Assembly (NCBI GenBank): GCA_030374765.1
Contig: JARGXX010000017.1
Coordinates: 62,001-126,000, forward strand
Reading direction: 5' to 3'
Length of the DNA stretch: 64,000 nucleotides
From: Agarophyton chilense
Lineage: Eukaryota > Rhodophyta > Florideophyceae > Gracilariales > Gracilariaceae
How positions within the stretch are numbered: position 1 is the stretch's first letter; each line of letters begins with the position of its first letter. A model generated the notes under the pieces. It made no database searches. It was not told where the DNA came from and was given only the letters and a program-made list of their open reading frames with translations. Shown here piece by piece: positions 12,347 to 23,990 of the stretch. The position numbers and the translations under genes are program-made.

Positions 12347-13233
12347 TGAAGGACAATGCCCTTCAAGGGGGTTTCTTCGCAGGACTTAGGAAGTTCGCTC
12401 GCTTGAGGACTAGCTTGGTCTATGACAATCTATACCGCTATTACGTGCTAAAGGCCGGTTAGGACCGGAAGTGCACACGGGTGGAACACGTGGACTACAC
12501 GGATGCCAACGCTCGAGTACGAGGCGTGCCACACGTGGCCCGGATTCTACCTATTGGTTAGTATTATTTAGTAATTTTTAGTATTTATTTGGCTACGCTA
12601 TCGCTATTTAGTGTCTATTTTTCGGGCGAGCGCCCACTGTCAGGGGCCGCGCGCCACAGTACTGAGGAGGTTGAGCACTGCTCCCCAGTAAAGAACCTCT
12701 TGGGAGATCCCAAGGAGGGATTCTTGGCTCTGAACTTTTCGCCTTCGGCGCGTCTTCACCGCATACTGCGTGAGCGCCCGTTGCACGTTAGTTCATCCAC
12801 CCTTCCGTCAACCAGAGTGCTACCACCACCGTGGGTTCATATTTAATCGCCGACACTTGTCGTAGTCTCGCCCCTTTATAGGGTTTCGCCCCCGTTTTCC
12901 TCTTGTTCTCCTTTTTGGCTCTCGTGAGTGGCCGTCTCACTCACCTCGCTCGTCCACCTCATACGAGTGTTTCCTCGCTCTTTTTCCGACAATCGCCGTG
13001 GTACCGCTCCGCATAGGATTGGTCACACCCCGGACTGTGCCGTGCTCACCTAAACACTCTAGGTATATCCCGCCGGATTGGCCTCGGTCTTACACCGGAC
13101 TCCGTCGTGCCTTTCCAGAGTGGCTTTGTTTCTGTGCTCCGCTGGGACGCGTCTCCTCTGCCTGAGGCGTGTCTCTCAAGAGAGGAAGATCCCGAAAATC
13201 TTCGTGGTGTCTCCGCTCCAAGCGTTGTCCTAC
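12347..13233 (+). repeat. 5' LTR of young gypsy element
   Basis: It starts TGAAGGACAATGCCC and matches 22591-23477 at a constant offset of 10244 with no indels and about 13 substitutions. The end is at 13233 or 13234, depending on whether the last base is counted. A TTTATAGGG box at about 12876 is a plausible TATA-like element. Confidence 0.93.
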
Positions 13234-13237
13234 GAAC

Positions 13238-13251
13238 TGGTCTCCCGACTT
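13238..13251 (+). other. Primer-binding site candidate of young gypsy element
   Basis: TGGTCTCCCGACTT starts four bases after the LTR. TGG at this place is expected for a tRNA primer, but I could not fit the rest to a tRNA. Confidence 0.4.
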
Positions 13252-13399
13252 AGAAGTTTGAGTCGGGCACACTCAGTCACGATTAATCGGAAAGAGGACT
13301 CACAAATTGAGGTTGATCTCAGTTGCCCTCTTTGAGGAAGTTTCTTGGCCCCACTAGCCGATCGGGTTTGGATACTCACGTGTAACGGATTCTGATCTC

Positions 13400-14905
13400 A
13401 TGTCGTCCAAAGACCGTCCGAGAACGCGGAGTCAAACCGGTGCACCGGAACCATCGCAACCATCCCGTATCCCGGTCCGTTCACGGTCTAATACCGGTGG
13501 ATCGACTGGCGTGCCAGGTAGAAGGACCTCGAGACCTCCTGTCTCTGATTCAACACCCCCAGCAAGTGGAGCAGGACCAGCGTCTGCCGCCGCCCAGATG
13601 CTCTCCCCTGCTAGGGATGTCACCCCCCATCCCAGCCTTGCAGCTGTGGAAGAGCAACTCCGCTCTATGCGGGAAGCTCAAGTCATCCTTGCAGAGGAGT
13701 TCGATTCCCTTCGCAAGAAGGTAAACGACACTGCTACGCAGGATTTTTCTGAGGACCTCCGTCTCCTCCGTGCCGATGTGAACTCGATTCTAGAGTCCCT
13801 TGGTGGACCCTCGGCCTTTGTCAAGGACGTCGCCGACAAGTTATCGCGGGTCCGAAGCCGTCTCGAGACGTTGGAACAAACCCTAATGTCGGGGGATGAT
13901 CCGGCCGAGCCGGTTGCAGTATCTCACAAGGGAAGAAAGGAAGAGAAGCGCCAGGCTCGAAAGAAGCGAAGGAACACGGATCCCGAACCGTCAGACTCCT
14001 CATCCTCGGAGTCCGACTCTTCCGATTCATCGGTGGAAGTAGCTCGCCGTGAGCGCTCCTCAGGCTCTAAGCGGTCAACAGCCACCCACGGTGTGATCCG
14101 CGCCCGCACGAAGGGAAGGAAGCACACGGGTTTGAAGGGGCTGAAACTGACCAATTCGCTCTTTAAGAAGCTCTTATCATACCGGTACTACCGTTTGGAG
14201 GACTCCTCTTTGGATCGTATACCCCGTAGTACGGGAAGAGTGAAGGACTGCATTAAGCGAATGCCGCTCTCACTACGAAACCAGCTGTTTTCTGGAGAAG
14301 ACCCAATATTGGTGTTGGATTTCTTGCCACGCTTTGTCGCGGAAGCTGACATCCTTGGAATGAACGAGGGACAGGGCTACACTACCTTACTGTACTTCTT
14401 ACGTAGGCTTGCAGAAGACCAGTATCAATCTGTCAGAGGTACATCACGCGCGACCGAAGGAGGGGTAGCCTGCTGGCCCGAAGCAGTCCAGTACCTCCTG
14501 AGGTCGTATGCTACTAACTCCGCCATTCAGCAGGCTATACGCGCCCTGCGGGACACTCGCCAACGTCCAGGCGAGTCGGAAACCGATTATTCGTCGCGCC
14601 TTAACAAGGCCTTCCACCGCTGTGCCAATGTTTACCCCGCTGAAGAGCGTTGTACCATGTTTGTCGATGGTTTGGACCCGGCGATCCGGACTCTTGTTGC
14701 TCGAAGTCGAGAAGATAGGCCTAAAGCCACGTATTTGGAACTAGTGCAGTTTGCTCGTGCAGAAGGTGAAGCCCTGCGCGCACGCACTCCTGGATCCAGG
14801 GTTAGGTCCGCAAAAGCGTTGATGTTACAACCGGGTACCCCGTCAGCTTCGATGATCGACGAACAGGCCTCTCGAAGGGATTATGATATCGTGCAGCTAA
14901 GCTAG
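13400..14905 (+). pseudogene. gag of young gypsy element, first frame
   Basis: The 501-codon frame starts at an ATG 166 bases after the LTR. The N-terminus is Ser/Thr/Pro/Arg-rich, a coiled-coil-like stretch follows at residues 80-160, and then a basic and Ser/Asp-rich stretch. The gag core covers about residues 270-470 (LDFLPRFVAEADILGMNEGQGY...SETDYSSRLNKAFHRC). The TAG at 14903-14905 is probably created by a one-base shift, because the expected zinc-knuckle part continues at once in the next frame (14908-15465). Gag forms the particle that packages the element RNA. Confidence 0.8.
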
Positions 14906-14907
14906 CC

Positions 14908-15465
14908 CATAGCGACGTTCATTCCATCCTGACAACGGAGTTACCCTCAAACTTGGACGAGTCACAATACGTGATTGGGGATGACACGCTACTCTATGCG
15001 GATAATAGTCGCGTCCGTGCGCCACTCGTCGCACAAGAGAGTGGTAATGTCCGCTTTTCGCGTCCTGGTTTGAGAGATACCCGCCCCGCGGTGAAGTTCG
15101 CCGAGCCTCGCCACCCAACGCCGGCTTCTGGTCTGATTTGTCATCTCTGCTACAAACCAGGCCATACTTCTCCACAATTTGTGTTGTCTCTCCGAGAATG
15201 GGCACAGGTCGTAGTAAATTACGAGGCCGTATCCCCGCAGGACAAAGCAGCTGTTCCGATTGCATCTTATATCCGTGCTCGAACGGATGTTCCACATCAC
15301 ATGTCGCTTCCCTGAGATCGGGTGGTACCTGCACCGGAATTTCGTGTCACCGACGTGGTCGGTCACCCCACCGCTTCTGCGGTACCTTCTGGACCGGATG
15401 CCCAGGCGTTGCCTGATCAACTTTCTGAGCAGCCGCCTCCGGCGGAGCAGGCCCAGAAAAACTAA
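14908..15465 (+). pseudogene. gag of young gypsy element, zinc-knuckle part
   Basis: This continues gag in frame 1 after a frame change near 14890-14908. CHLCYKPGHTSPQF at about 15142-15183 is a CCHC knuckle whose last cysteine is phenylalanine. A TGA interrupts the frame at 15313-15315, then it is open again to TAA at 15463-15465. The last sense codons before that stop are AAA AAC. Confidence 0.7.
15457..15465 (+). promoter_or_regulatory. Candidate -1 ribosomal frameshift site between gag and pol
   Basis: In the gag frame the codons read CAG AAA AAC TAA. Slipping back one base on AAAAAC enters the pol frame (AAA CTA AAT GTG GGA), which is open for 977 codons. The heptamer is G AAA AAC, close to but not identical with the classical A AAA AAC. 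Pol has no clear ATG near its start, which supports fusion by frameshifting. Confidence 0.5.
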
Positions 15466-15467
15466 AT

Positions 15468-18401
15468 GTGGGAGTCTCCTCTCAAGGAGGGGCGCCCTCG
15501 GAGTCGAGGTCGACGGCGCCCGAGGCGTCCAAGCCTCGCTCCCCGGTCAAAATCCTTTCAAGGAAAGAGGCCGTCAATGACGTGAACTCGGAAGACTTTA
15601 GTGTTCTGCGTCGTCCGTGGAAACGTGTTTCCCATAACCGGTTCCCGGATAGAGTTCTGGTGATGGCCAAGAGAAACTACAAGGTCTATGCTGACCTTGG
15701 CCTTTCACCCCAGTTTATGGTGCGACACCTTACCGTCTTAGACACCGGTGCCGGTCCGAACTTTGTCGTGGAGGAAGTGTTACCGCCTGCATTGCAGTCT
15801 AGGATCCGCCGCGATAACGTCCCGGAGGTGGTTGACGCGAACAACAAACCGTTGGATACGGTGGGGTTCATAGAACTGGTATTCCGCGTTGGCGCTCGCG
15901 TGGTGAAACTCGACTTCGTCGTATGTCGGAAATTAGTCGCCCCAGTCATCTTGGGTTGCGACTTTTGCGACCGCTTCGTCGAAGCGATCTTCCCCCGCCA
16001 ACGGCGTGTAGAGATGGAGGATGGATCGTCCACTCCGATCGTTCGTCGTCCGCTTTGGCGTGCCACGAAGAAGCATGTCCCGCTACCGGCAGCACAGGAA
16101 CCTGGACTGGATAAGCGTGGATCTAATAAGCTCCGCGTCGCAGCGTCGTTATGCGTCCGGCCTGAGTCCCAAATGATGGTGAAAGTAACCTCCCGTCAAC
16201 ACGGACTCCGGGTCTTGCAACCATTGTCGTCACTGTATGACAGGCACAGCCTCGCAATTGCGAATGGAATCGTCCATGTGGAGCCAAACCAATCGTTTCA
16301 CGTGCTGATCGCCAATCTAGGGACTATACCCCAGTATCTGGTGAAGAACCAAGTGATAGGGTCCGTCATGCCGCACCCCATCGCTATGGTGCCGACAAAG
16401 CTGACCGCAGCTGACGTTCTCGGACTCGTTCACTCTAAGGAGGGGGACAGCCCGGAACCCGTTTCATCGCCGGTACCCGGGGTTCAACCTGTAAAATCAG
16501 TGACGCAGCCCGTTTCAACGAGTGGTGACCGCCCCGATCCAGTCCAAGAACTCGAGGACCTGGATCTCAGCCACGTCCCGGAGTCATACCGCCATCGATT
16601 GCGAGAACTTTTAAGGGGCTTCATCACTATGTGGGACGGCTCCCTTGGTGAGATTGCCACTACGGAACACCGGATTGATTTGCTACAGGACACCCGACCC
16701 ATCTCTCAGCACCCATACCGTGCCGGACCCGCCGCACGCGCGGAGGAAAAGGCACAAGTGAATAAAATGCCTCGAGCAGGAGTCATTGAACCGGCTCAGT
16801 CGCCGTGGGGTTCTCCAGTAGTACTGGCTCCAAAGCAGGATGGTTCCTGGGGGTCTTGCGTCGACTACTGTCGCTTGAATGCTGTTACCGTCAAGGACGT
16901 GTATCCAATCCCAAGAATGGACGAGTACATTGACTCGCTGGGCACCACCATCGTCTTTACAACCCTGCACGCCAATTGGGGATACTGGCAAGTTCCGGTA
17001 AGGAAGCAAGACCAGGATAAAACCGCTTTCGCGTGTCACTCCGGTCTCTACCGTTTCAAACGGATGTCTTTTGGTCTTACCAACGCCCCCGCTACTTTCC
17101 AGCGAGCCATTGACATCCTATTGGCCCGCTTCAAATGGCGTACCTTCCTGGTCTACCTGGATGACATAATCGTTTTCTCAGATAATCTGGACAAACATCT
17201 CACTCATGTGAGGGATATAATGACCACGCTTCGAGATGCGGGTGTCACTCTTAAGTTGAAGAAATGTGACTTCTTCACGGACACCGTGAAGTATCCCGGC
17301 CATTTTATCCGTCCAGGACGTGTTACAATCGAGGAGACTCGTGTTAAGTCACTCAAAGAGGCTAAAGAACCGCGGACGCAAACAGAGCTTCGTTGCTTTC
17401 TTGGACTCGCAAACGTCTACCGACGATTCATCCCGCACTTTGCGGACATGGCTGCACCGTTAAACGCGCTCTTGCGGAAAGGCCAACCACCAAAACTGGA
17501 CCCCTTAACCCCCGTTCAAACGGAATCTTTCAACTCTCTCAAGGATTTTGTCGTCTCCGCCCCGATCCTCTCGTTGCCCAAGCCTGGAAGGCCCTTCACC
17601 GTAGATACGGACGCCAGCGACTACGAAATAGGTTGTGCACTGTTTCAAACTGTACCCAATGGGGAAAGACGCCCCGTAGGGTACTGGTCCCGATCGCTAA
17701 AGGTCCACGAGAAAAATTACTCCGTCTCGGAGAAGGAATGCCTTGCAGTAGTGTGGGCATTACAAAAGTTGCGCCCCTATCTCATGGGTAATCATTTCAC
17801 CGTTTTTACAGGCCACTCATCACTTCGATGGCTACTCTCCATCTCGGAGCCTTCAGGCCGCTTGATGCGTTGGCGTCTCCGTCTAGCGGAATTTGACTTT
17901 GACGTGCAGTACCGAAAAGGATCGTGCAACACCCAAGCCGATGCTCTCTCCCGCCTGGTCACTACTGGCGAAGCACTACCCGTCAAAGACGATGAAATAC
18001 CCTGCCTTGCAGTGAATGGCGACGACGCTACCATCGAGGGCGAGGAACGAGACACAGACTTTTCAGATTCCGGTTCCGAATTGGACGACTTTCTTCTCTC
18101 GAAAGATTCCGAGAAACCCTTACCAGGGAACTTCGTGCCTATTACTCCAGAGGAGATGATACGGGAGCAATTCGCTGACCCGTTCTGCGCGAAGGTCCGC
18201 GCTCAACTCAATGGAGGAGGTACTCTCCCCTTTCAGGTGAATGATGCCGGATACCTTGCACGGACCGTCGGATCGCACCCACAAATCGTGGTACCACATA
18301 ACCTCCAGTCGAGAGTCTTGCGGATGTCGCACTACTCCAAACTGAGTGGCCACGTCGGGGGACGGAATCTTTACCTCACCCTACGCCGTAACTTCTACTA
18401 G
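15468..18401 (+). pseudogene. pol: protease, RT and RNase H (catalytic residues lost)
   Basis: The protease has LDTGAG near residue 91. RT covers about residues 425-610, with SPWGSPVVLAPK, FGLTNAPATFQRA and YLDDIIVF near 562. RNase H covers about 705-830, with VDTDASDYEIGCALF and EKECLAVVWAL. The frame ends in the integrase zinc finger (HYSKLSGHVGGRNLYLTLRR). Two catalytic sites are changed. RT motif A has His where the first metal-binding Asp belongs (TTLHANWG). The late RNase H box reads FTGHSSLRW instead of a TDH-type sequence. The TAG at 18399-18401 falls where gypsy integrases have Trp (YYWP), and the frame is open beyond it. The first codon listed is GTG; translation probably enters by frameshift from gag. 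Confidence 0.9.
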
Positions 18402-20474
18402 CCTGCCATGGCAGTGGACTGCTACACAACGGGGCGGTTTTGTACCGATTGCGCTCGGAACCTTGTCAAACTCCGCCGTCATGCGACGAAGTTGAAGCTG
18501 TTTCCAGCTCGCGCTCCATTGGAGTTTGTGGCCATCGATATACTCGGTCCCTTCCTTACCACTAAGCGGAATTACAAGTTCTTACTCGTAATTACGGATC
18601 GCTTCTCAAAGCTGGTCCGGACCGTACCGTTACGGAAGATCTCCGCTATGAGCGTGGCTCAAGCCTTCGTCCTACACTGGGTCTTCGTCTACGGTCCACC
18701 GGTCAACCTCCTCTCCGATAACGGGAGACAGTTCGCCTCTCGTTTCTTAGAAGATCTATGTCGCATCTTGGACATTAAGAACCTGTTCACGACCACTTAC
18801 CATCCCTAAACTAATGGGCAGGCCGAACAGTTCAACCCGACATTACTTGCGACACTCCGTCCATACATTGCAGTCCACCCCAAAGATTGAGACTTGTTCA
18901 CCGATGCGCTCACCTTTGCGTACAATACGCAGGTGCACAGGACACCTGGATTAACGCCCTTCGAGCTGGTACTGTCCCGTACCCCACCGCCCGTGGCGCT
19001 TGAACCACAGCCCACGCTGGATACCTTTCCGTCACCGACTGCTTACCGCGAAGCGTGGAAAAGTTGGCTCACGAAGCTCGTTCCCGCCGCACGGCTTTCA
19101 ATGGGCCGAGCCCAGGCCGCTTACAAGCGTGACTTTGATATCAAAGCCCCTCGCTCGCCGCCACGTCTCGCCCCCGACGGCTATGTATTCATCCGCAACG
19201 AGTATTGGAACCCAGAGAAGGAGAAACGCCACAAGCTGTCACTCGTTGCCGACAGCCCCTTTCGGGTTATTTCGGTGGCTCCCGACACTGTCGTTGTTGA
19301 CCTCCCTGGTAATCACGAACGAATCTCCCGCGATCGCGTGGTATCGGCTCCTCCGCCGCTAACCTCCCAACATACTGGTGTTACTGCTCCCGTTGAAACG
19401 GATTCATCGACCCCCTTACCCCAGGTCCACCCGCGTCTCTACGCGTTACCACACCCATCCCGGGGTTTGTCTGACCTTCCACTACCCGCGGCGCCCAACC
19501 CGAAAGGAATCGTGTCGCGCATTCGTCGCTCCTCCCCAGTCCATCCGACGGACACCAACTCCGTTGCATCGTCTAAGGAGGGGGAGGCGCCCGACAGCAG
19601 TCGTAATCCGGTCGATACCGTCGCTGGAAACGCCGCACCGTCGCGTGTCATTCTTCGCCCATCAGGGGTGCCCGATACCGACGTCCTCTACGACTCGACG
19701 CAGTCGCTATCCAAGCCTCAAAACGCAGCTGCGGATAACGCCATCAACACTCGCCGAGGTGTCACCACACGTACAACACGGATTGCAAATGCGCTCGGCG
19801 CACCGCAGCCTGATACAGTACGAGTGGACGACGCACCGCCAAGTACCCCGAACAGGGAGGCGGATACATCCACGGCGCCGACGCCGGACAGCCAGCCATT
19901 GGAACGCTCACGTGACTACACGGAATCTCGCCGTGGGACAGAGAGGTGCGACAATGCGCCACCGCCCCAGCGAATCTCACCGCCGAAGCAAGCTTCACCA
20001 CGCCGATTAGCGGAACGACCACCCGGGTTACCCGCTGGTGTGGGCCCTCCAACCGGAGTGGGAAGCGCCGAAACAAGCCCGGCACTTGGGGAAAATGAAC
20101 CGCCGAACTCGGGTCGACATTCTACTGAGCCGAGGACTGCCTTGAGCGCTACACGGTCCGACCGGAGCGAAGCCGCCCGACGCGTGATCACTTCGGTACC
20201 CACTGGCTCAGGACGGGTACCACCCGGAAATAGCGACACTATCATACGGGATGGCCGGGAAGTGTACCGACAAGAGTTCGTGGTCGGACGCATTTCGGAG
20301 CACTCCTACCACCCAAAGGGGTATATCCAATACTTGGTCAGTTGGTACGGGTACGGCCCCGAATGGGATTCAGACGAACCGATAGAGCACCTACCTCGGT
20401 CAAAGGTGGCACAGTATCATCGTCGTACTGTCACGGCTTTGCCGGCTACCATAGACCAAGCCCAAGTGGGATAA
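18402..20474 (+). pseudogene. pol: integrase with C-terminal chromodomain
   Basis: This is the same reading frame as pol 15468-18401. The CxxC of the zinc finger (CTDCAR) follows, then the DDE core with VAIDILGPF and LLSDNGRQFAS, then the C-terminal region. A TAA at 18807-18809 replaces the Gln of YHPQTNG and a TGA at about 18888 replaces a Trp, so the core is broken three times counting 18401. From 18894 the frame is open to 20474. A long Pro/Ser/Arg-rich linker is followed by a chromodomain at about 20262-20445 (FVVGRISEHSYHPKGYIQYLVSWYGYGPEWDSDEPIEHL). Chromodomains target such elements to particular chromatin marks. Confidence 0.88.
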
Positions 20475-20842
20475 GAAGACACCCGATGGGGATAAAGGAA
20501 CAGAAGATCTGGATAAGGACCCTTGGAAGAAGGAGAAGATGCCCAGAAGACCTGGAGGAGAGACACTCAGAAGAAGTGGAAGAGAAGAAAGAGAAGAAAT
20601 ACGCCATAGACGGAAGCAGTTTACTATTTTCGAAGTTGCTGCACACACTACCGCACAGCGGGATATACTAACCAAGATCACAAGGGATTAGTTGGAAGAA
20701 CCCAGATTGTCGTGCGCGCCAACCAAATCGCTAGAGGAGTTACTCCCGCCGGTCAGGCGTGCCACGATGGCGTCTCTCATCGCACCGATGTCGCCGCTCG
20801 ACGCTTGCGCGTTCAGTCCAACACCCCGAAGGAACTGGGAGA
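20475..20842. other. Spacer between chromodomain and antisense frame
   Basis: Purine-rich on the plus strand at 20470-20620 (many GAAGA and GGAGA runs). No gene is recognised. A minus-strand frame that partly continues the antisense ORF in another frame overlaps it. Confidence 0.4.
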
Positions 20843-22555
20843 TCACGACCGCCACTGGGCGTATGGGAACCTCGATAACTTCCGGTTCGTCCTGCAACGC
20901 CGCCGCCAATGGATCGATGACGCACCTGCGTGAGTCGCTCCCTGCGCCGGCTGCGCCGTAGTATCGGTACCATCGGGATCTCCAACGTCTTCCATGACCT
21001 CGTCGCCACGGTATTCGCCCTCCTCCTCCAGGAGATTATCACCGCCATAGGCGTAGTAGAAGTCATCCGAGTTGACAAACCCCACGGGGTGCCCGTATGG
21101 TATGCCTCGCGGAGCCATCCGGGGTGCCGACGATTCCGCCTCGGAGATCTCTTGCTGCTCCCATGGGTTAAAGAAGATGAAATCTCCCGCCAACGGCGTG
21201 CGACGCTCCAGAGATCGATCAGCCCCACCGGCTTCTTGACCACGGCCGCTCTGCCGGACAGGCACGACAGCCCAATCGACACGCCCAATGATGTCGATGA
21301 GCTCCTGAGCTTCATCAGCTTTATTGACACCTCCAAGAGGGAGTTGAAGGTCCAGCTGCCGGATGTAACCACGCAAACGCGGAGGAAGATACCACAGTCG
21401 ATACTGGTCGTAGGCTTCCCACAAGATGTACGCCGCGGCGCGGACTGCCCATTAGGTTAGGACCACGGACCATAAGCCGGAGTGCAGATCCTCGATGAGG
21501 TACGAGCCCAGATAGGAGACGACTGGAGGCAACTCCACGTAACATCCCCGGCACACCTCGACGGAGGACCACCACCCAGGCAGGGGAACGTATCGCCCGA
21601 ACTGATAGAAGGGACTAATCCGGTTTATCTCCGTGTTCTGATGAGGGACAAGGAACCCAAAGCGGGATCTGCCCCGACGCTCCTCGCAGATGAAGCTCTG
21701 TAACCACCGATATCGGGACTCACGACGAAGGTGACGGAACTCGGCACGAATGATCGGACGGACCCAGCAGATCGCTTCTTGACGCGCTCGCGGTTGACCG
21801 CGCCATGCGTAAGTTTCCAACGCCGCAAGGCGGTCACAATAGCCGATCTCCCCCTGAGTCCGGTACATCCGTAGGTCGAAGCCGAATTCGTCGGGGATGG
21901 GGTATTGGAAGTTCGCCCGGCTGATCCGTGAGTAACCGATGCGGACGAATATACAATGCGCCTCTTCCGCCGACTCGCCCCTTCGCCGCAGAATCGCGTG
22001 AACGGGAACCGCCACACGGCGTCGCCAGTCCCACGAAGTAGTGATCAAAGCCGGCAGCTCGCCCGGGAGACGCGTATTGCCATCAGCATACGCGGCCACG
22101 AGTTCTTCGTCGACGACGGCTGTCGGATGGAACCACGGAGCTCTCCGGAGAATCGCCGCATGTTGACACCGGTTTAACCCGACGAGCTCGTCGTAACTGG
22201 GCCAGGTGTCCCCCGCAGGAGTGATGTGGCTTGAAGCTTCAACGAGACGCCGGGATCGGCTCGGCGCGGTTGACGAGGCACTCCCCCGCGGAAGGGGAGC
22301 CGAATGGAAACCGGAGAAGTAACCCCGGCGGGAATTGTTACCACCGTTCATCGGGAGTGCTGGTCGCCGAGGTATCAGGATGTGGTCGCTGGAAGTTGTC
22401 GTACGATGCGGAAGAGCGCTCGAAGTTCGAGGAGTGGTTACCGCGTTGTTGCGTTTGTCGTTGGGAGGTGCAGCTCTGCCTTCGACAGTCGAGTGGTCGC
22501 TGGACGCGTTACGCGGCTCGCTCTGATGCCGGTTGGACCGTTGCCTCCCCGCCAT
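20843..22555 (-). pseudogene. Antisense ORF of young gypsy element, one in-frame TAA
   Basis: From an ATG at 22555 the minus strand is open for 367 codons to TAA at 21452-21454. It then continues in exactly the same frame to 20843, giving about 570 codons with a single stop. The first 110 residues are Ser/Arg/Pro-rich. The following part is rich in Trp, Tyr and Arg with folded-looking text (ETYAWRGQPRARQEAICWVRP, GRYVPLPGWW). The end is acidic. I recognise no family. It starts 36 bases inside the 3' LTR and runs toward gag. Antisense extra ORFs in this place are known from some plant gypsy elements; homology to them is not claimed. Conserved coding is inferred from length and composition only. 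Confidence 0.5.
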
Positions 22556-22576
22556 GTCGACGGCATATTCGTCACC

Positions 22577-22590
22577 TAAGGAGGGGGATA
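22577..22590 (+). other. Polypurine tract of young gypsy element
   Basis: AAGGAGGGGGATA abuts the first TG of the 3' LTR, the expected plus-strand primer site. Confidence 0.8.
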
Positions 22591-23477
22591 TGAAGGAAAA
22601 TGCCCTTCAAGGGGGTTTCTTCGCAGGACTTAGGAAGTTCGCTCGCTTGAGGACTAGCTTGGTCTATGACAAGCTATACCGCTATTGCGTGCTAAAGGCC
22701 GGTTAGGACCGGAAGTGCACACGGGTGGAACACGTGGACTGCACGGATGCCAACGCTCGAGTACGAGGCGTGCCACACGTGGCCCGGATTCTACCTATTG
22801 GTTAGTATTATTTAGTAATTTTTAGTATTTATTTGGCTACGCTATCGCTATTTAGTGTCTATTTTTCGGGCGAGCGCCCACTGTCAGGGGCCGCGCGCCA
22901 CAGTACTGAGGAGGTTGAGCACTGCTCCCCAGTAAAGAACCTCTTGGGAGATCCCAAGGAGGGATTCTTGGCTCTGAACTTTTCGCCTTCGGCGCGTCTT
23001 CACCGCATACTGCGTGAGCGCCCGTTGCACGTTAGTTCATCCACCCTTCCGTCAACCAGAGTGCTACCAACACCGTGGGTTCATATTTAATCGCCGACAC
23101 TTGTCGTAGTCTCGCCCCTGTATAGGGTTTCGCCCCCGTTTTCCTCTTGTTCTCCTTTTTGGCTCTCGTGAGTGGCCGCCTCACTCACCTCGCTCGTCCA
23201 CCTCATACGAGTGTTTCCTCGCTCTTTTTCCGACAATCGCCGTGGTACCGCTCCGCATAGGATTGGTCACACCCCGGACTGTGCCGTGCTCACCTAAACA
23301 CTCTAGGTATATCCCGCTGGATTGGCCTCGGTCTTACACCCGACTCCGTCGTGCCTTTCCAGAGTGGCTTTGTTTCTATGCTCCGCTGGGACGCGTTTCC
23401 TCTGCCTGAGGCGTGTCTCTCAAGAGAGGAAGATCCCGAAAATCTTCGTGGTGTCTCCACCCCAAGCGTTGTCCTAC
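22591..23477 (+). repeat. 3' LTR of young gypsy element
   Basis: Pairs base for base with 12347-13233. It is followed by ACCCTG, which repeats the six bases before the 5' LTR. Confidence 0.93.
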
Positions 23478-23990
23478 ACCCTGCAACTCCGAGAGAGCAG
23501 GGTTGCTCTCATCGCGAGCAGCCGTGGCACTACGTGATTTGCCATACATCTTGCTGTCCTCAACGACGCGAACTCCCGACGTAGCATACGCGCAAATGTG
23601 ATTTGATGGGTTTGGCCTCATGACGCAGGATGGAACGGATAGAGAAAGTATTCGGAGACGAAAAGTAACAGGTAGGAAGGTCAAGTAATTTATAGTCACA
23701 AAGAATAGATTTCATCTAAAAAGCCTCTGATTTCATTGTACAACCGCTTTGTTGTCCATAAAAATTCAGACCACTTAGTTGGTAACGCAAGATCTTGCCA
23801 GCGCCTGAGCACCACGAATTGTACACACAAAGCAAATGCGTTTTGCGTATAGTAAGGCGTACAGTTAGAAACAAGCTGGCCAAGCCCGACCAGAAGCAGC
23901 ACAACATTTCGAGCGAGCATGTGTATGTAAGGCCGGCCTCCATCGGCTCCAACCTACTGTGAAAAAGTCAGCACTACTAACGCAGCTCAT
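23478..23990 (+). repeat. 3' LTR of old gypsy element, second piece
   Basis: It continues the alignment to the old 5' LTR from about 4137 to 4655, for example GAGCACCACGAATT and AAGGCCGGCCTC. The last 100 or so bases of the LTR are not recognisable after about 23990, so this end is truncated or replaced. Confidence 0.7.

Larger units (their letters stand above)
12347..23477 (+). mobile_element. Young chromodomain Ty3/gypsy retrotransposon (11.1 kb)
   Basis: Two 887-bp LTRs flank gag, protease, RT, RNase H, integrase and chromodomain in chromovirus order, followed by a 2.1-kb segment with an antisense frame. A polypurine tract touches the 3' LTR and a short direct repeat flanks the element. 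It inserted into the 3' LTR of the old gypsy element at 3786-23990. The LTRs differ at about 13 positions by eye, or about 1.5 percent, so the insertion is much younger than its host element. Nonsense codons and lost catalytic residues in pol make this copy non-autonomous. Confidence 0.92.

Noticed and set aside
13090..13272. Small ORFs inside the gypsy LTRs (both copies)
   Set aside because: They occur only because the LTR is duplicated; no motif and no support for coding.
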